Below, one piece after another: positions 23,626 to 35,419 of a stretch of DNA of 64,000 bases. Origin of the DNA: Chlamydomonas reinhardtii (lineage: Eukaryota > Chlorophyta > Chlorophyceae > Chlamydomonadales > Chlamydomonadaceae); the NCBI RefSeq assembly GCF_000002595.2, contig NC_057015.1, forward strand, positions 2,738,952 to 2,802,951. Direction: 5' to 3'. Position 1 is the first letter of the stretch. Each line of letters opens with the position of its first letter. Under the pieces are notes generated by a model that worked only from the letters and a program-made list of their open reading frames with translations, had not been told where the DNA came from and ran no database searches. The translations under genes and the position numbers were made by a program.

Positions 23626-24829
23626 AGCTGCGTGCTGCCACGCCCGCTCAGAGGGGGCTGTGTGCACCGCCACGCGTTGACGTGACTCCGCCGCTGGAAG
23701 GCGAGGAGTCGCGGTCAGCGGCCGCCCCGGCTTCTGAACTCTCACGCTGGATCCCTCGCCCCCACCCCTATATCGCCTAGCTTGCCGCAGGTCGCGTTGC
23801 TGCCGCCAAATCGGCCGGACTGGTCGCTGGACTCCCACGCCGACAGCTGTGGGCCGTCTCTTTTGTCCCAACGTAATGCAAGTCTCCTGCTAATGCATGT
23901 TTCGCGGTGTAAGAAGCATGCTCGCAACAACGAGGGCGCCAAACTTTTCAGTGCATCCGCTGACTCGGCACTAAACCAAGAAACATGCGTATGTCTGTCA
24001 TATTGTGAGCAGTACTCAAGAGAACCAAGCAAACAAAACGCCGACAGCCCAGGTCCAAATTAGTTTGGGGCCGCCCGACCCTGATAGGACAGCGAGAGAT
24101 ATCAACGGGAAAAAGGATACTTAAAAGGTGTTAGACATGATTGAAACAAGCAAACTCAGACCCGGACGAGGATGAGCGGCCGACGATTGCGCGTGTAGGC
24201 ACGCGAGTGACCCGACCCCGTCACTCCGCTGCTCACCCGACAACCCCGGTGGCATTCCCGAGCTTTTTCCTGTGAGCCCTCTTTCGTTTAGCGGAATCCC
24301 TTGGCATATCCTGCAATTTCATAACCAGCGGGCCGCACAGTTGGCCGGATGAAGGTCACAATTGAATGCCAGACCTCCCTTGCTCTGCAACTCCGAGCAG
24401 TGTATACAATGTTGCCCGCCAGCCATAACTATACATAACATATAAACGATACTGAAATCACCCGCATTCAAGAAGCCGATTTAGTTCGGGGTGTAGTTTT
24501 GAGGACGAGGCAGTTGGCGAGTGCACGCTGACCTTAATCCGGCTTCTAGCAATAAAAGCTGAATAGTTCTTCCTTACGCAGTATATCGCCGTGCCGGCAA
24601 GGCGTTCCTTGGACGGGTTGACCGCGCGCAACTGGGCTGGCCCACCTTCACGGCGCTCTTTGACTAGGATGCTGTCTGGGCTAGACTTGCTGGTGGCGGT
24701 TGTTTGGATTGCCCTGCTCCTGGTCGAGCTCGTCGCTCGCGCGCGGAGGTCGCTCAGGTGAGGAATCGGCGTTTCTTTCACAGCCCGCCCGTCTCTGACC
24801 GCCTCCTTTCCCTCCGCACAGTTGCCACG
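23626..24829. promoter_or_regulatory. Divergent intergenic region, TWINKLE gene / low-complexity protein gene
   Basis: About 1.2 kb between two divergent start codons. The middle (23850-24480) is clearly more AT-rich than the coding DNA, as expected of a promoter region. CATATAAAC near 24440 is a possible TATA-like element. CCGCACAG at 24814-24821, just before the ATG, could be the acceptor of a 5' UTR intron. No coding exon is supported. Confidence 0.5.
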
Positions 24830-27800
24830 ATGCCATTGAAATACGAGAACATAAACAGCTTGGCTCGCGGGTGAGTGTCGCGGGGCGACTGCTGGCGTTC
24901 TTCGGCTAAGGCGACGCGACCGGCTCGGCGACGGGGGCGTGGCGCCAGCGGGACCAAGGCGGGGGCCCCCTGCGTTTGGCTCTCGAGATCTCACCACGCG
25001 ACGCCCTTCTAAGAGCGCCCTCACCCGCTTGCCCCACACGCAGACGTCTCTCGAAGGCGACGGTGGCTTCCACCTACCGCTGCCGCCTAAGCGCCGGGCG
25101 GCCACCGCCGGGGACCTCATCCGCCTGCCGCTGGCGCCCCTTAACCTGATGCGCCAGGTTCGTGACCTGGCTATGACACATCGACACAGATCCCAACATA
25201 CTCTATTGTTCGCATATTTATGCGCGCATACCGGGATGAGGCACCCAACTTGTCCGTTGACGCTCCTTGCCTGCCATCAATTCATTAACCCTGCAGAGGA
25301 CCAAGCCAACTGGGCCCGCAGGCAAGGCGCAGCGGGCAGCGGCACAGCCGCCTCGGGCTGCCGCCCAGGCGGCCACCGTGCCTAGCAAGAATAGCAGTAG
25401 TAGCAGTGCCGTGGCTAAGGCGCAAGCCGCAGCCGCAGACAGCAGCGCTCGCCCTAAGGCTGCAGTCAAGCGCAACAAAAGCGTGGATGTGTGCCAGAAC
25501 CGAGCGCCGGTCGCTACGGCCGTTGCTGCAACAGCAGCTGCCACCCCGGCCTTGACGCCCAGCGGCACTTCGCTGGCACCAGCGGCTGCTCGAGCTGGCA
25601 CTGCTGCCGCCACAGCCGCCTCGGCGGCAGTGGCTCGGCAGCCGTCTGTCATCCGGGGCGTTGTCCCGCCGCCGCAGCTGCTCGCGGGGCTCCCGGCAGC
25701 CACCTTGCCTGGCGCAGCGAACCCGACCCCGAATCCTAGTGCACCTAGGAGCCGCGGCGATCGCTACAGTGGCCCACGGGTGCCCGCGCCAGACGCGTCG
25801 CGGGGCCCGGAGCACCAACACCAGCAGCACCTGCAGCAGCCAGTTGCGGTGGTGAAGACTCCGAGGAGCGGCAACAGCGGTGGCCGTGTGGGCAGTGTGC
25901 AGAGTGGCTCCGCCGTGTCCCCTGCATCAGCTATGCCGGCTCTCAGTCTGGGCGCGCTGCCCATGTCGCTAGCAGCACGCGTGCTGCATACGCGGTCACA
26001 GGGCGCTGCACGCTCGGTGTCGGCGTCTCCAGCAGCGGCACTGGCAAGCACCGCAACTGTGTGCCACCGGTCATCAACCACTCCTTGCGGCGTAGCCGCG
26101 GGCTCGCCACCGGCGAAGCATGTGTCTTCCACCAAAGTTGGCATCGAAAGGCCCCAGGTGCAGCTGGATAAGGAGCTGGAGTCACAGCAGCCACAGCCAC
26201 AGTCAGAGGGCTGCAGCAGCACAAGTGGCTTGGCAGAGGGCGCACCGGAGTCGTCCACGCCTGATGACCCGGAGGGTGACGTGTGGCTGCCGCCCCCGCC
26301 AGCCTGCGGCAGCAGTGCCAGCAGCCCCAGCCAGGGGGTGCTACCCGTGCTGCCGGGCCGTTTGAGCCCGCGGCAGCAGGCGGCCGAGCTGGCGGCGGTG
26401 GCCGCACCAGCTGCGTCGCCGCCGGCAGCGCCAGCAGCAGCTGCACCTGTGCTGCATGCGGCATTGCTGGTGGCGGTCAGTCCTGCCAGGCCGGCGGCAT
26501 GCTGCAGCGGCGTGATGCCGTCCCAGCAGCGCAGCTCACCACAAGACCAGACGCAGGAGCAGGTGCCGCAGGTGCCACAGGCGCAGGCGCAAGATGCGGT
26601 GCCGCAAGCGCCGCTGCTGGTGCGACAGCTGTCCATCTGCTGCGCACCCGGCTCCACGCCCTCGGCCCCGACCTCGTTGTCGCCGGCAGCCTCACCGCCG
26701 CCGCCGGCAAGCGGCGGCTGGGATGCGGAGGCGGCGCGGGCCCTGGCCTCATGCGCCTCGCCGCGGCCGCGCCCGTCCAGCTCGTTTGCCACGCCGCGAG
26801 AGCGGCGGTCGCCATCGTCTGCCGGGATGTGCTTGGCCGAGCCCGAGCTCATGCCAAGTGCAGTCTCAGCCTCAGCCGGGGCCACTGCAGCAGCGGCAGC
26901 AGCAGCAGCAGGAGCCACCGCCAGCACTTCCCAGGCCGTCAGGCAGCACGGCCGGCTGCTGCGGCAGGTGTCGGCGGGCGCCGCCACGACGCCTGTGTGG
27001 GCCGCGCAGGCCGACGCAGACACCGCCGCCTCGGCGACACCCCCGCGCCAGCTGACCGTCAGCGCCTTCCGCACGCCGCCCCGCACACCGCCGGTGTGCA
27101 GTCCCGCGGCGCCGCGCGGCTTCAACATGCTGCAGGCCTCGCCCTTCTCGCCGTCAGTGCTGCCGCCGCCGCCCGCGCTGCCGCCGCCACCGCCCTCGCC
27201 GTCCCGTGTCCTGCGGCCGGTGCCGGCGAGCGCAGGGGGCAGCTCGGTACGGCCCAGGGCTCCAGCCACCCCAACGGCTGGGCATGCGGTGTGTGTGGAG
27301 GAGGCCGGACAGGAGGCCGCAGGCGTGCCGCCACGCAGCCCGTCAGTGCTTGCGCGCGCAGCGCACTTCGAGCAGATCGCACAAGTGCAGGCGGCAGCGG
27401 CGGCTGCAGCAGTGACGGCAGCCAGCGTATCACCCGCACCATTGCCCTGTGGCGCCAACGCCGCAGCGGCACCGCGTGGTGGTGGACAGCACGGGCCGCG
27501 TGTGCCGCGCGGCAGCGGGGGCGGCAGCGCTGCCGCGTCGCGAGGTGTCGCACATTCCTGTTGCAGTGACAGCCCGGTGTGTGGGCTGCAGCCCTCGATG
27601 TCGGCGCCAGTACTGTGGGCCGGCCCGAGCCTTATCACTGGTGGCAGCCTCGCGGTTGGCCGGTCGTGCCTCCCTGCAGATGCGGCTGTTGACGTTAGCT
27701 TGAGCTGCGCCCGCATTGATACCGGTGGCCAGAGTGGCCTCGGTGGTATGGATGGCAGCGCCGGCGGCGCCTCGGCTGACTGCAGCATCATGCCGAGCCG

Positions 27801-28047
27801 CGCGAGCAGCTTTAGCGTTGCCAGCAGCGCGGCGAACGCCAGTCACATTAGCAGCAGCGGCGGCGGCGTGTGCAGCTCGCGCACCTCCTGGACGGGTTTG
27901 GGGCCGGCCTCAGGAGCATGTAGCCTTGGCGGCAGTAGCAGCCGCAGCCTGGGTGGTGACATCGCCAGCTGTGGCAACAGTAGTGGCGGCGGCGCGCCGG
28001 CAGCCGTTATTCATGTGGGTGGCAATGTTACCCCGACTAGCTCGTAG
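24830..28047 (+). CDS. Large Ala/Ser/Pro-rich protein of unknown function
   Basis: Three exons, 24830..24870, 24911..25157 and 25297..28047, join in frame into 1,012 residues. The long third exon alone holds 917 codons including the stop. The more ordered N-terminus contains MPLKYENINSLA and, in exon 2, GDGGFHLPLPPKRRAATAG and LIRLPLAPLNLMRQ. The rest is low complexity: Ala runs, poly-Pro (PPPPALPPPPPSPSR) and several Arg-Gln-x-Ser sites (RQPS, RQLS, RQVS, RQLT) that resemble basophilic kinase or 14-3-3 sites. Near the end, Gly/Ser-rich sequence dominates. There is no signal peptide or membrane segment. I do not recognise the family. The upstream exons rest on splice sites and frame only; intron 1 is just 40 bases, short for this genome, so exon 1 is the weakest part. 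Confidence 0.6.
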
Positions 28048-29496
28048 ACTGAAGAAGAGCTGCCATGCTTTTTGTAGCTAGGCCTCGTGACCAGCTCGTA
28101 CGTAGGAACCTGTTTTGGTCGTGTCGACTCCGGCAATCGCAGACTAGGCACGGCGTTTCTTTCTTCAGCGGATGGCTGCCCACACGCCCGTGTATCATAG
28201 TGCCCCCGCGCCAAGGCAAGCACAGAACGCGTACGATCCCCACAACTGCAGAGTGCAGAAAGACGTGACTGCCGCACTTGCGGACTAAGAGAGCAGATGA
28301 TTGCAGTGGATAGTATGCGGGGCAGGCTCCGGGATGGGACACATTGCTCCCGTTCTGTGTTTTGTATACCTCATGCACTCAGTGTCGTTTGGAACATGTC
28401 GACCGTAAAGCTGTGCGCACCTTGACTCAATCTCAAGAGCGTGTCGCTTTCAATAAGCAGTAACCCGCCTGGCGCTGGGTGTTTTGCGTTTGTGATCTGC
28501 ATGTGAACCAGGACAGGATTTCGTGACGTGTCTCACTGCCGGCGGCTTTGTCTTTTGGTGTTTCCGTGTGCGTTTTGATACCATTTTTCGGCGTGGGTAA
28601 GTTGTCACCAAACTCAACACTGGCGCAAACCGCGAGTGGCCCTGGGCCCAGCAGTTGCGGCGTACATGTGCGTAGCGTAGGGGGCGAGCAAGGCCGCGTG
28701 GAGGAGGACGGCGCGGCGTCGCCCAAGAAGCGGCGCCGGCGTGCAGGTTGAGGCCGGCCAGTAGCTGGTTAGCGGTCTTTGCTGGCAAGCATAGCACCGC
28801 ACAGTATGTGGTAGGCCACAGCAGTGAAGTGTGTTGTGGCTAGAGGATTTCCTGCGGTTTGGTTGCCCTGTGCTGGCTGTGCTTGTGCTTGACAGCGGGA
28901 CGTGGCTTGACGCATGGCGGACCGTGCCCGTCCAAATCGACCCCGGCTATGTCCGGGAGATGAGGTAGACGCTTGCGGCCCCAGACTGGAGACGTTGCGT
29001 GGGCTCAGCCCACTTGTCCCTTGCGAAGGAAAACCACATTTCGTGCCGCGTTGTATTTTGATACCGTAATTGACGCTTCACAAGGGATGCGCGTGTGTGC
29101 ATGTGTGTCACGTACCTCCTGAAGTTGATGTGCAAGGACGTTGCAAAGAAACGGAGACGTGGCAAATGATCATACGATACGGTATGTCGAAAGCAGGAGT
29201 CCGCTGGCGCGCTGCAAACCCCAGTCATGACAAGGAGGTGGCTGTCTTAGGGAGGCAGGAAAAGGGCCGAGCCCTCCCCTCCCGGGTCGTTATCAACCCA
29301 GCCACCTTGACGCGGGCGCCTACTAAGCACACGCCTCTATGTTGGGGGCCTTTGGCATCCCCGCAAATCCGGACGTGGCCGGTTGGGTGGGGTGCACAGT
29401 CCGTGCTAACCCGCAGCTAACAAACTAGTCACGTCACTCGCCGCCAATCGACACGTGCACCCTCAGCCCCACGCCCTGCTAGCGCCGTTCAGGCTC

Positions 29497-29582
29497 TCAG
29501 CCCGGCCCCGCCGCCGCCGGCGGCCATGGCGGCCGCTGCAGCTTGGTCGGCCGCTCGAAGCCCATCAGAAAGTCAATTGTCC
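29497..29582 (-). pseudogene. Possible orphan terminal exon or gene fragment
   Basis: Read on the minus strand, a GTGCAG acceptor is followed by an open stretch with GC-rich codon use containing IDFLMGFERPTKLQRPPW and ending in TGA at 29497-29499. It has the look of a last exon, but I could not find matching upstream exons. It could be a fragment carried in by an insertion, or chance. Confidence 0.2.
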
Positions 29583-29605
29583 CTGCACGCACGACGAACA
29601 GGGGT

Positions 29606-29636
29606 GTTCCTGGGGGGCTTCGCCCCCCCCTGGAAC
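29606..29636. repeat. Inverted repeat / hairpin with G-run and C-run arms
   Basis: GTTCCTGGGGGGC is followed by TTC and then by a near-perfect inverse arm ending CCTGGAAC. The stem is about 13 base pairs with a 3-4 base loop. A second G run follows at about 29646. Such G/C-arm hairpins are common in repeat-derived sequence of this algal group. Confidence 0.6.
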
Positions 29637-30339
29637 GCTGCACTGGGGGGGCTCAGCCAGTCATAAAAACTGAAGAGCTCCTCATGAGAAGCTGTGCACT
29701 AGCTTCCTCCACTTTGTGAATACGATGAGAGCACGGTTGGGTACTCGATCCAATTTCAGGGCCAACTCTCATCAGTAATGTCTGAACAGTTGTCTACGGT
29801 ATGATGCATCAGCAGCACAGCTTTGAAGCCGCCGAACAACTAATGATGGCAGCGAACGTCCATGCGGTGATACGGGCCAGCAGCCAGTGGCACTGCTGCA
29901 CTGCTGCAGGCGGGTCACAGGTGGGATGGGCGATCCCATGTCCGAGATTTGAGGGTTGGGTACATTCCAGTACAAGCAGCCCAGGCGCAGACTGTGGTGG
30001 GTAAATCCTTCACAGACCCTGCGGAACGTAGTAAGCAGTCTCTGGCTAGTATTCAGTCCTTTCACCGGCGTTCCTGCTACAAAGACGCAACTCGGCAGTC
30101 TGACATGACGTCTCGCTCGCCCGTGCAGGCCATCGTGCCGTGTGGGTCCCTCAGGCCCGCACAACCACCAGACAGCACGCGCCCAGACGCCTGTGCAACA
30201 GCAACCGCACAAGGCCTACCAAACAGCAACCACAGCCTCTTGGTCAACAACAACGCTCAGCCCCTTTTATAGCCGACCTATCTTGCGATTCACCAGGATC
30301 AACGGAAGAGAAATGAAACCCCGTCGCGCTAGATGAATG

Positions 30340-33300
30340 CTAGATCGCAGTGAGCTGGCGCATGAGGCAGTCAGTCAGCACCTGCCGCAGCACCGGGCAG
30401 GCGGTGTGGATGTGCGCGCTACCGCGGCGCAGCTCCAGGCTGGCATCTGTGCCGCTTACCACCAGCCGTGTCACCTGCGGCGCAGTTGAGCAGAAGCAGC
30501 AGAAGTGATGATAAACATGGACATGACGTGTAATGTGTGAGACGCAATAAGCACAACCTGCGAGGCACCCGCGACGTGACAACCCAGGACAACTACGGTA
30601 CACGTGCAGGGCCCACCTCGCCATCCGCCTCCACGCCAACGTGTGTGACACCGCGCTCCGCCAGCGGGGCCAGGAGCGGCCCTAGCTCTGGGCCCGGCGC
30701 CCACGATGCGGCCTCCACCTTCACTGCAGGCGCGGCCGCGGCATCGCCTCCTGCCCCTGCGCCTGCGCCTCCTGCCCCACTCCCGAGGGATGCAGCTTGT
30801 GCCGCCGCCTGCCCTGGTGCCGCAAGCAGCAGCAGCTGATCCGCCGCCACGGCGCCGCCGGCAGCTGTCGCTACAGCCGCCGCCACACTGTCTGCAGAGG
30901 TGGCGCTGCCTGGCACAGGGTCGGCGTGCCAGGCCCCGCCCCGGAACACCAGCACGCAGTTCAGCCGGGCCACCTGCGTGCAGCACCAAACCATACCGGT
31001 ACGGCATAATGCGGTGTTTGGAAAATATCTTGAAACTAGGGCATGGAGGAGCTTGACGGAAGCGTGAGTTAAACAAGGCGGCATGCGGCTGGCTGATATG
31101 GTACACAAGACACGAACCGGCTCGGCACCTGGTGTTGCTCCCACACAGCGCGCACCTGCAGCCCTGGCCCAGCGCCCAGCCACTGCAGCCGAGCCAACAA
31201 GTCGGGCGATATGAGGGCGCTGTGGACGTTGCGCGGCAGCGACACTGCCACCTGGCTCAGCCAGCCGTACGGCACGACACTCTCCCGCGCCAGCTGAATT
31301 GCCGGTGCCGGCACATGAGGCGGCAGGGCTGCGCTCCCTCCTTGAGGCTGCGGCTGCGGCGGAAGCTGTAGCAAGTGCTGCTGCTGCCGCATTAGCGCGG
31401 CCTGCTGTAGCAGCTCGTGGTCGCGGCTGCTGAGCAGCAGATGCCGGGGCTGTAGCAGCTGAAGCAGCTCCAGCATGATCGCGGGGCTGGGGCCGGGCGA
31501 GGCGCCGGCGCCGTGCAGCGGCAGGTGCAGCAGCCGCATGCGCAGTGGCTGCTGCGGCGGTGGCTCCGCGAGCCGGGGGTTTGCTGGTAAGGAGCCTGGT
31601 CCTGACGACTGTGATGCATGATCGGCGGCCGCGGCCGCGGCTGCCTGGGCGTAGATGCGGCGAATGCCGCGCAGTGCGGCGGGCGCGGCGGCGTGCGGCA
31701 GGATAAGCACGCTGCATGGGTCGGGGCCCAGCCGCCTCAGCAGCTCCCACGTGTCTCCTGACATCCGCCGTTCCCGCGTTCCACATGCACGAGGCACAGG
31801 AGGGAAGACTGAGTTACGCCAGGCCCAAATAGTAACAGGCAGGCCAAGGGCCCGCACGCCGCAACCTCCCCAGCCTACCTGGATGGAGCAGTGAGTCCGC
31901 CGACACCAGCACCACCGCCGGCCGCGGCCGCTGCTCCTCCGCCTGCTGCCCGTGCTGCTCCGGCCCCAGGCGCCGCCGTACCTCGGAGTCCGCCAGAGAG
32001 CCGCCCACCACCAGCTTCCCCGACTGCACAGCAGCGTTAGCGTCAGCGTCGGCGTCAGCAACAGCAGCCGCAGCAGTCGACGCGCTAACGCTTTTGGCAG
32101 GGCGCCCATACGTCAGCCCGACAAGGGTGAGGCCAGGGCAGCATTGCAGGTACAAGTATAGCCCACCGACTGGCCCACCCAAGCATGCCGCCATCCGCCT
32201 GGCAGTCCGCTTCAACCTGCGCCCCGACCACACCACATCCGATACACCATCCTTCACTAACCCCCGCCGCCCCCACCGCCTCCTCCACGTGCATCTCTTA
32301 AACACACCTTGAGCAGAGTGTCAAACGCGAACGGGTGCGCGGGCCGGTACACGGCCGCGCGGCGGTCCGGCCCCAGCGCCTCCAGCGACACGGATGCCAG
32401 CGCCAGGCTAGTGCGGGCGCGCGGCCCCACATACACCAGCGGCACGCTGTCAGCCAGGTCGGCTGAGGCCAGCGAGGCCGCCAGAGCCTCCAATAGCTCC
32501 CAAGCGGTGTCGCCTGGGTGGACAGGCCGCAAAGGCACGGGGTGGTGAGAGTTCAGTGCAGAGAGAAGAGGGAGGGAGTGGTAGGTGTGGGGAGATAGGG
32601 AGACCTGAAGCAGTGTTGGTTTGGGCGACGGCTAGGGCGTGCCAGTAACATCTCTTGACGAAGGTATCATCTCCAGTCCATGAGGGACCATCTCTACCCC
32701 CCCCCCCCCACGTCACGAGTGGACTTGTGGGCTCATCCTCACCGGTGGGATGTACCGGCAGCAACGCCACGCCGCCGCCCATGACCGCACCCAGCACCGC
32801 CTCCTTGATGCCAGCCAGACCCGGCCTCGCCGGCGGCGGCGGCGGCGCAGGCGGCGGCGGGCCGGGGGCCGGGCCGGCGGCGGCCAACATGTGCGGGGCC
32901 AGCAGCAGCGCATCGGGCTGGCGGAGCAGGGCCAGCGGCAGCGGCGGCGCGAAGGCGTGTGTGGGCGCCGCGTTGGGCAGGTACAGCACCGTGCGGCAGC
33001 GCCTGTCCAAGATGGAGATGACGGCAGCCGGCAATATGGTATTGCAGCAGCGCCTCTTAGTATGTATGCACCAATCAGACCGCTGCATCGCAGTAATTCG
33101 CATGTATGCGTCTTGTAGACCGATTGCAGCAACCCCACGCTACCAGCACACGCACTCACTCGGCGCCATCCATGACCTGCCACGCCGCGTGGCCGAAGCC
33201 GCTGCCGCACGGGTACGGCGTCGCCGTCAGCTCGTAGTCGTCCAGCGGTACGACCTGGCCATACCGCACTGGCCGTACACGATCCAGCACGTACCGTACG

Positions 33301-33516
33301 GCAGCCAGCGAGGGGCGGCGCCGCCAGCAGCTGCCTGCCAGCAGCCCCACCTGCCGGTCTGGCAGGTCCCAGAGCCCTAGGTCGGCTGCCGACGGCAGCC
33401 CAGCAGCCCCCTTGCTGTTGGTTCGCAGATCCCCTGTGTCCTTGTGGTTGTAGGCCTGCTCCTCTTGAGCTGCTTCTGTGTGTGTCTTAAAACCCTGGCC
33501 ACTTGTGCCGTTTCGT

Positions 33517-33547
<31 letters not shown>

Positions 33548-34515
33548 GTTGCGCCGCCCAGCGTTCCGCCACGAGCTGCTCCGCGGCGTCAATGGCCGCC
33601 TGGGTGGCGTAGATGGGGCCGCGGAGGAAACCCACATGGTGCCACGCGGCGCCGCTGCCCGGCACCCACTCTGCTGCCCCCACCGCCTCCCCGCCCTTCC
33701 CCCTTTGAGGGCTTCCTATCCCTGCTCCGTTGCTGCGTCCGGTGGAGCGAGGGCCGACACTGCCTTCCGGTGCTGCTGCTGCCACATCATGTACATCACC
33801 GTTAACAGTAGTGATGGCAGGAGGATGCGTCTGCGGTTCTGGCTTCTGCACCCGCTCTAGGTGCTGTGTTCCAGGCGCGGGCTCCGGCAAGGGCTGTGTG
33901 AGCAGGAGGGGCAGCGCCAGAAGGGCCTCTGCACTGCTGATCAGCGCGGCATGCAGCTCCAGAGTATGCAGCAGCTGCGCGGGTGCAGTGACAGCACGTG
34001 AAGCAGGGTTGTGCGGGGGTGGCGTTGTGCCTTGGGTGTGTGTAGCAAAGGAGTGGCTAGGAGCTAGTCGGGCGTCATGTGGGGCCCAGGCCGCAGAGAC
34101 CAAGCACTGCAGGCGAGGGCGCTTCATATCTCCTTATCATGCGTGTCAGACATTACCGCTTGAGCCAGTTTAACTGACCGGCAGGAAGGGCGTGAGGTCC
34201 AGCAAGCCGCTGCCAGCCGGACCGGTGGTGGGCGACTGTGGGTGTGGGCCGGGGCTCCCGCCGAGCACTGCCGTGTCGGCGTCACCGCCCGCCGACCCCT
34301 CGCCCGCACCAGCGGCCGCATACAGCGCCGAGTCCAGAGGCACGGCACAGTCCAGCAGGATGTTGGCCTTGCGAAATCGCAGAACCAGGCAGCGACTCGC
34401 GCCTACTCCCGCACATATCTGCGATGCGCCCCAGCGAAAGTGCCAGTCGAACTGTATGTTATTCGCAGCAAGCATTACAATTGTTAAAAATTGTAAACCA
34501 ACTCACAAGCTTCAT
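30340..34515 (-). CDS. INTS9: Integrator complex subunit 9 homologue (metallo-beta-lactamase/beta-CASP fold)
   Basis: Nuclear subunit pairing with INTS11 in snRNA 3'-end processing. Nine exons join in frame: 34515..34507, 34418..34179, 34106..33160 (or from 33974), 33002..32743, 32513..32308, 32023..31879, 31757..31129, 30973..30617, 30474..30340. Length is 975 or 931 residues; human INTS9 has about 658. Exon 1 encodes only Met-Lys-Leu, which restores the family's MKL start ahead of RCLVLRFRKANILLDC. Further matches are HAALISSAEALLALPLLL, the RYGQVVPLDDYELTATPYP/SGFGHAAWQV region, CRTVLYLPNAAPTHAF, GGGVALLPVHPTGDTAWELLEAL and PLVYVGPRARTSLALAS. INTS9 is normally an inactive partner lacking the metal-binding set, and no HxHxDH motif is visible here. 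Poly-Ala and Gln-rich insertions explain the extra length. The exon 3 acceptor is uncertain: the first choice gives a 72-base intron, the second 204. Confidence 0.85.
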
Positions 34516-35419
34516 TTGCCCAGCTGCCAAACGTTTCAGCAGTTCGGCTGTATTCCAAGGTTGTTTGCATCTTCGCCTGGTCAATAGTGATTCAGCATTG
34601 TGATGAGTGAACAGTTACTAATTGAAGCAGCAAGTAGCGGGAACTGCGTGATCCAATGCCGGCTGCCGCCATCTGTCCAACTGACAGAAGTCGTCCGGCA
34701 CAACCCCGAACATTCACACGGCACGGTTCCCCTCACCCCTCGCTACGCAATGCCCATTTGTTACATGACATCCGTGTGAGACGTACGGTGTCCATTCTTT
34801 CGGCCATACCAGTTGGCCACACCCTGCGTACACCTTCGCGCGCCCAACATGTTACAGCCACCTCTCCTAACCTCTCCAAGCCGCCTCCTCTGCACCGCCT
34901 CCTATTCATGCGAGCCTGGTTGCTGTCAGATTCAAAGCACCAGGTGTCACCCTAAACATCATACATGCCAGACCTTGAATCACGGTGCCTACATCCGCGG
35001 CGCTCTACAAAGCTACGGCATAGCTCACGTACGCACCTTGTGCTCGAGCAAGCGCCCTGCTGCTCCGCCAGGGGTTCGCCCGCCTCACAGCTTGTGTGCC
35101 GGCGGTAGGCCATGGCTGCGTCACCACCTGCACGGCTCCACAGTCCGCTCTTAGACCCAACGTAGGAGCGCCAGCTCTCGCTCGGTCCGCTTGCGTCACT
35201 AGTGTTATACACCGTAATCCGCCATGCCTATGCAGCCAGCCTGCACGCAGCCCTGCTTAAGCGGACAACAGCCCATCAGAACGACCCCTATCACATAAGC
35301 GGCTCCACGCCCTGTTTCCCACACAAACCCCCCTCCACACACACTCCAAGCCACCAAAGCCCCCCATCTTGCACCGGCCTCAGCTGCATTAGCTGCCCTA
35401 GCTGCCCTAACTGCCTTGC
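34516..35419 (-). other. INTS9 upstream region and SLC37 gene 3' UTR
   Basis: The transporter gene (minus) ends at 35420 and INTS9 (minus) begins at 34515, so this stretch holds one 3' UTR and one promoter. Two minus-strand TGTAA signals (plus TTACA) are at 34761-34765 and 34852-34856. No coding exon is supported. Confidence 0.55.
34852..34856 (-). promoter_or_regulatory. Probable TGTAA polyadenylation signal of the SLC37-type transporter gene
   Basis: Plus strand reads TTACA, about 565 bases after the stop codon at 35420. A second one at 34761-34765 is an alternative. Confidence 0.45.

Larger units (their letters stand above)
28048..30339. other. 2.3 kb with no convincing gene
   Basis: The left part should be 3' UTR of the low-complexity protein gene and the right part 3' UTR of INTS9, since the two genes converge. 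Composition is less GC-rich than coding DNA. Short frames are listed under rejected items. A possible orphan exon (29497-29582, minus) and a hairpin (29606-29636) lie in the middle, so an old insertion is possible. Confidence 0.5.

Noticed and set aside
26283-27569. 428-codon plus-strand frame overlapping the same exon
   Set aside because: Shifted frame of the same biased sequence, with no start context or splice support.
25764-27791. 675-codon minus-strand frame opposite the low-complexity protein
   Set aside because: GC-rich third positions keep antisense frames open. It lacks upstream exons and codon character, and the sense frame is longer and joins to upstream exons.
28548-28751. Small frame ending in a basic PKKRRRR motif
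   Set aside because: It looks like a nuclear-localisation tail and was considered as an extra exon, but I found no acceptor and donor pair linking it to a gene.
29801-30212. Short frames on both strands between the low-complexity gene and INTS9
   Set aside because: No codon bias, no domain, and they lie in the expected 3' UTR space of two converging genes.
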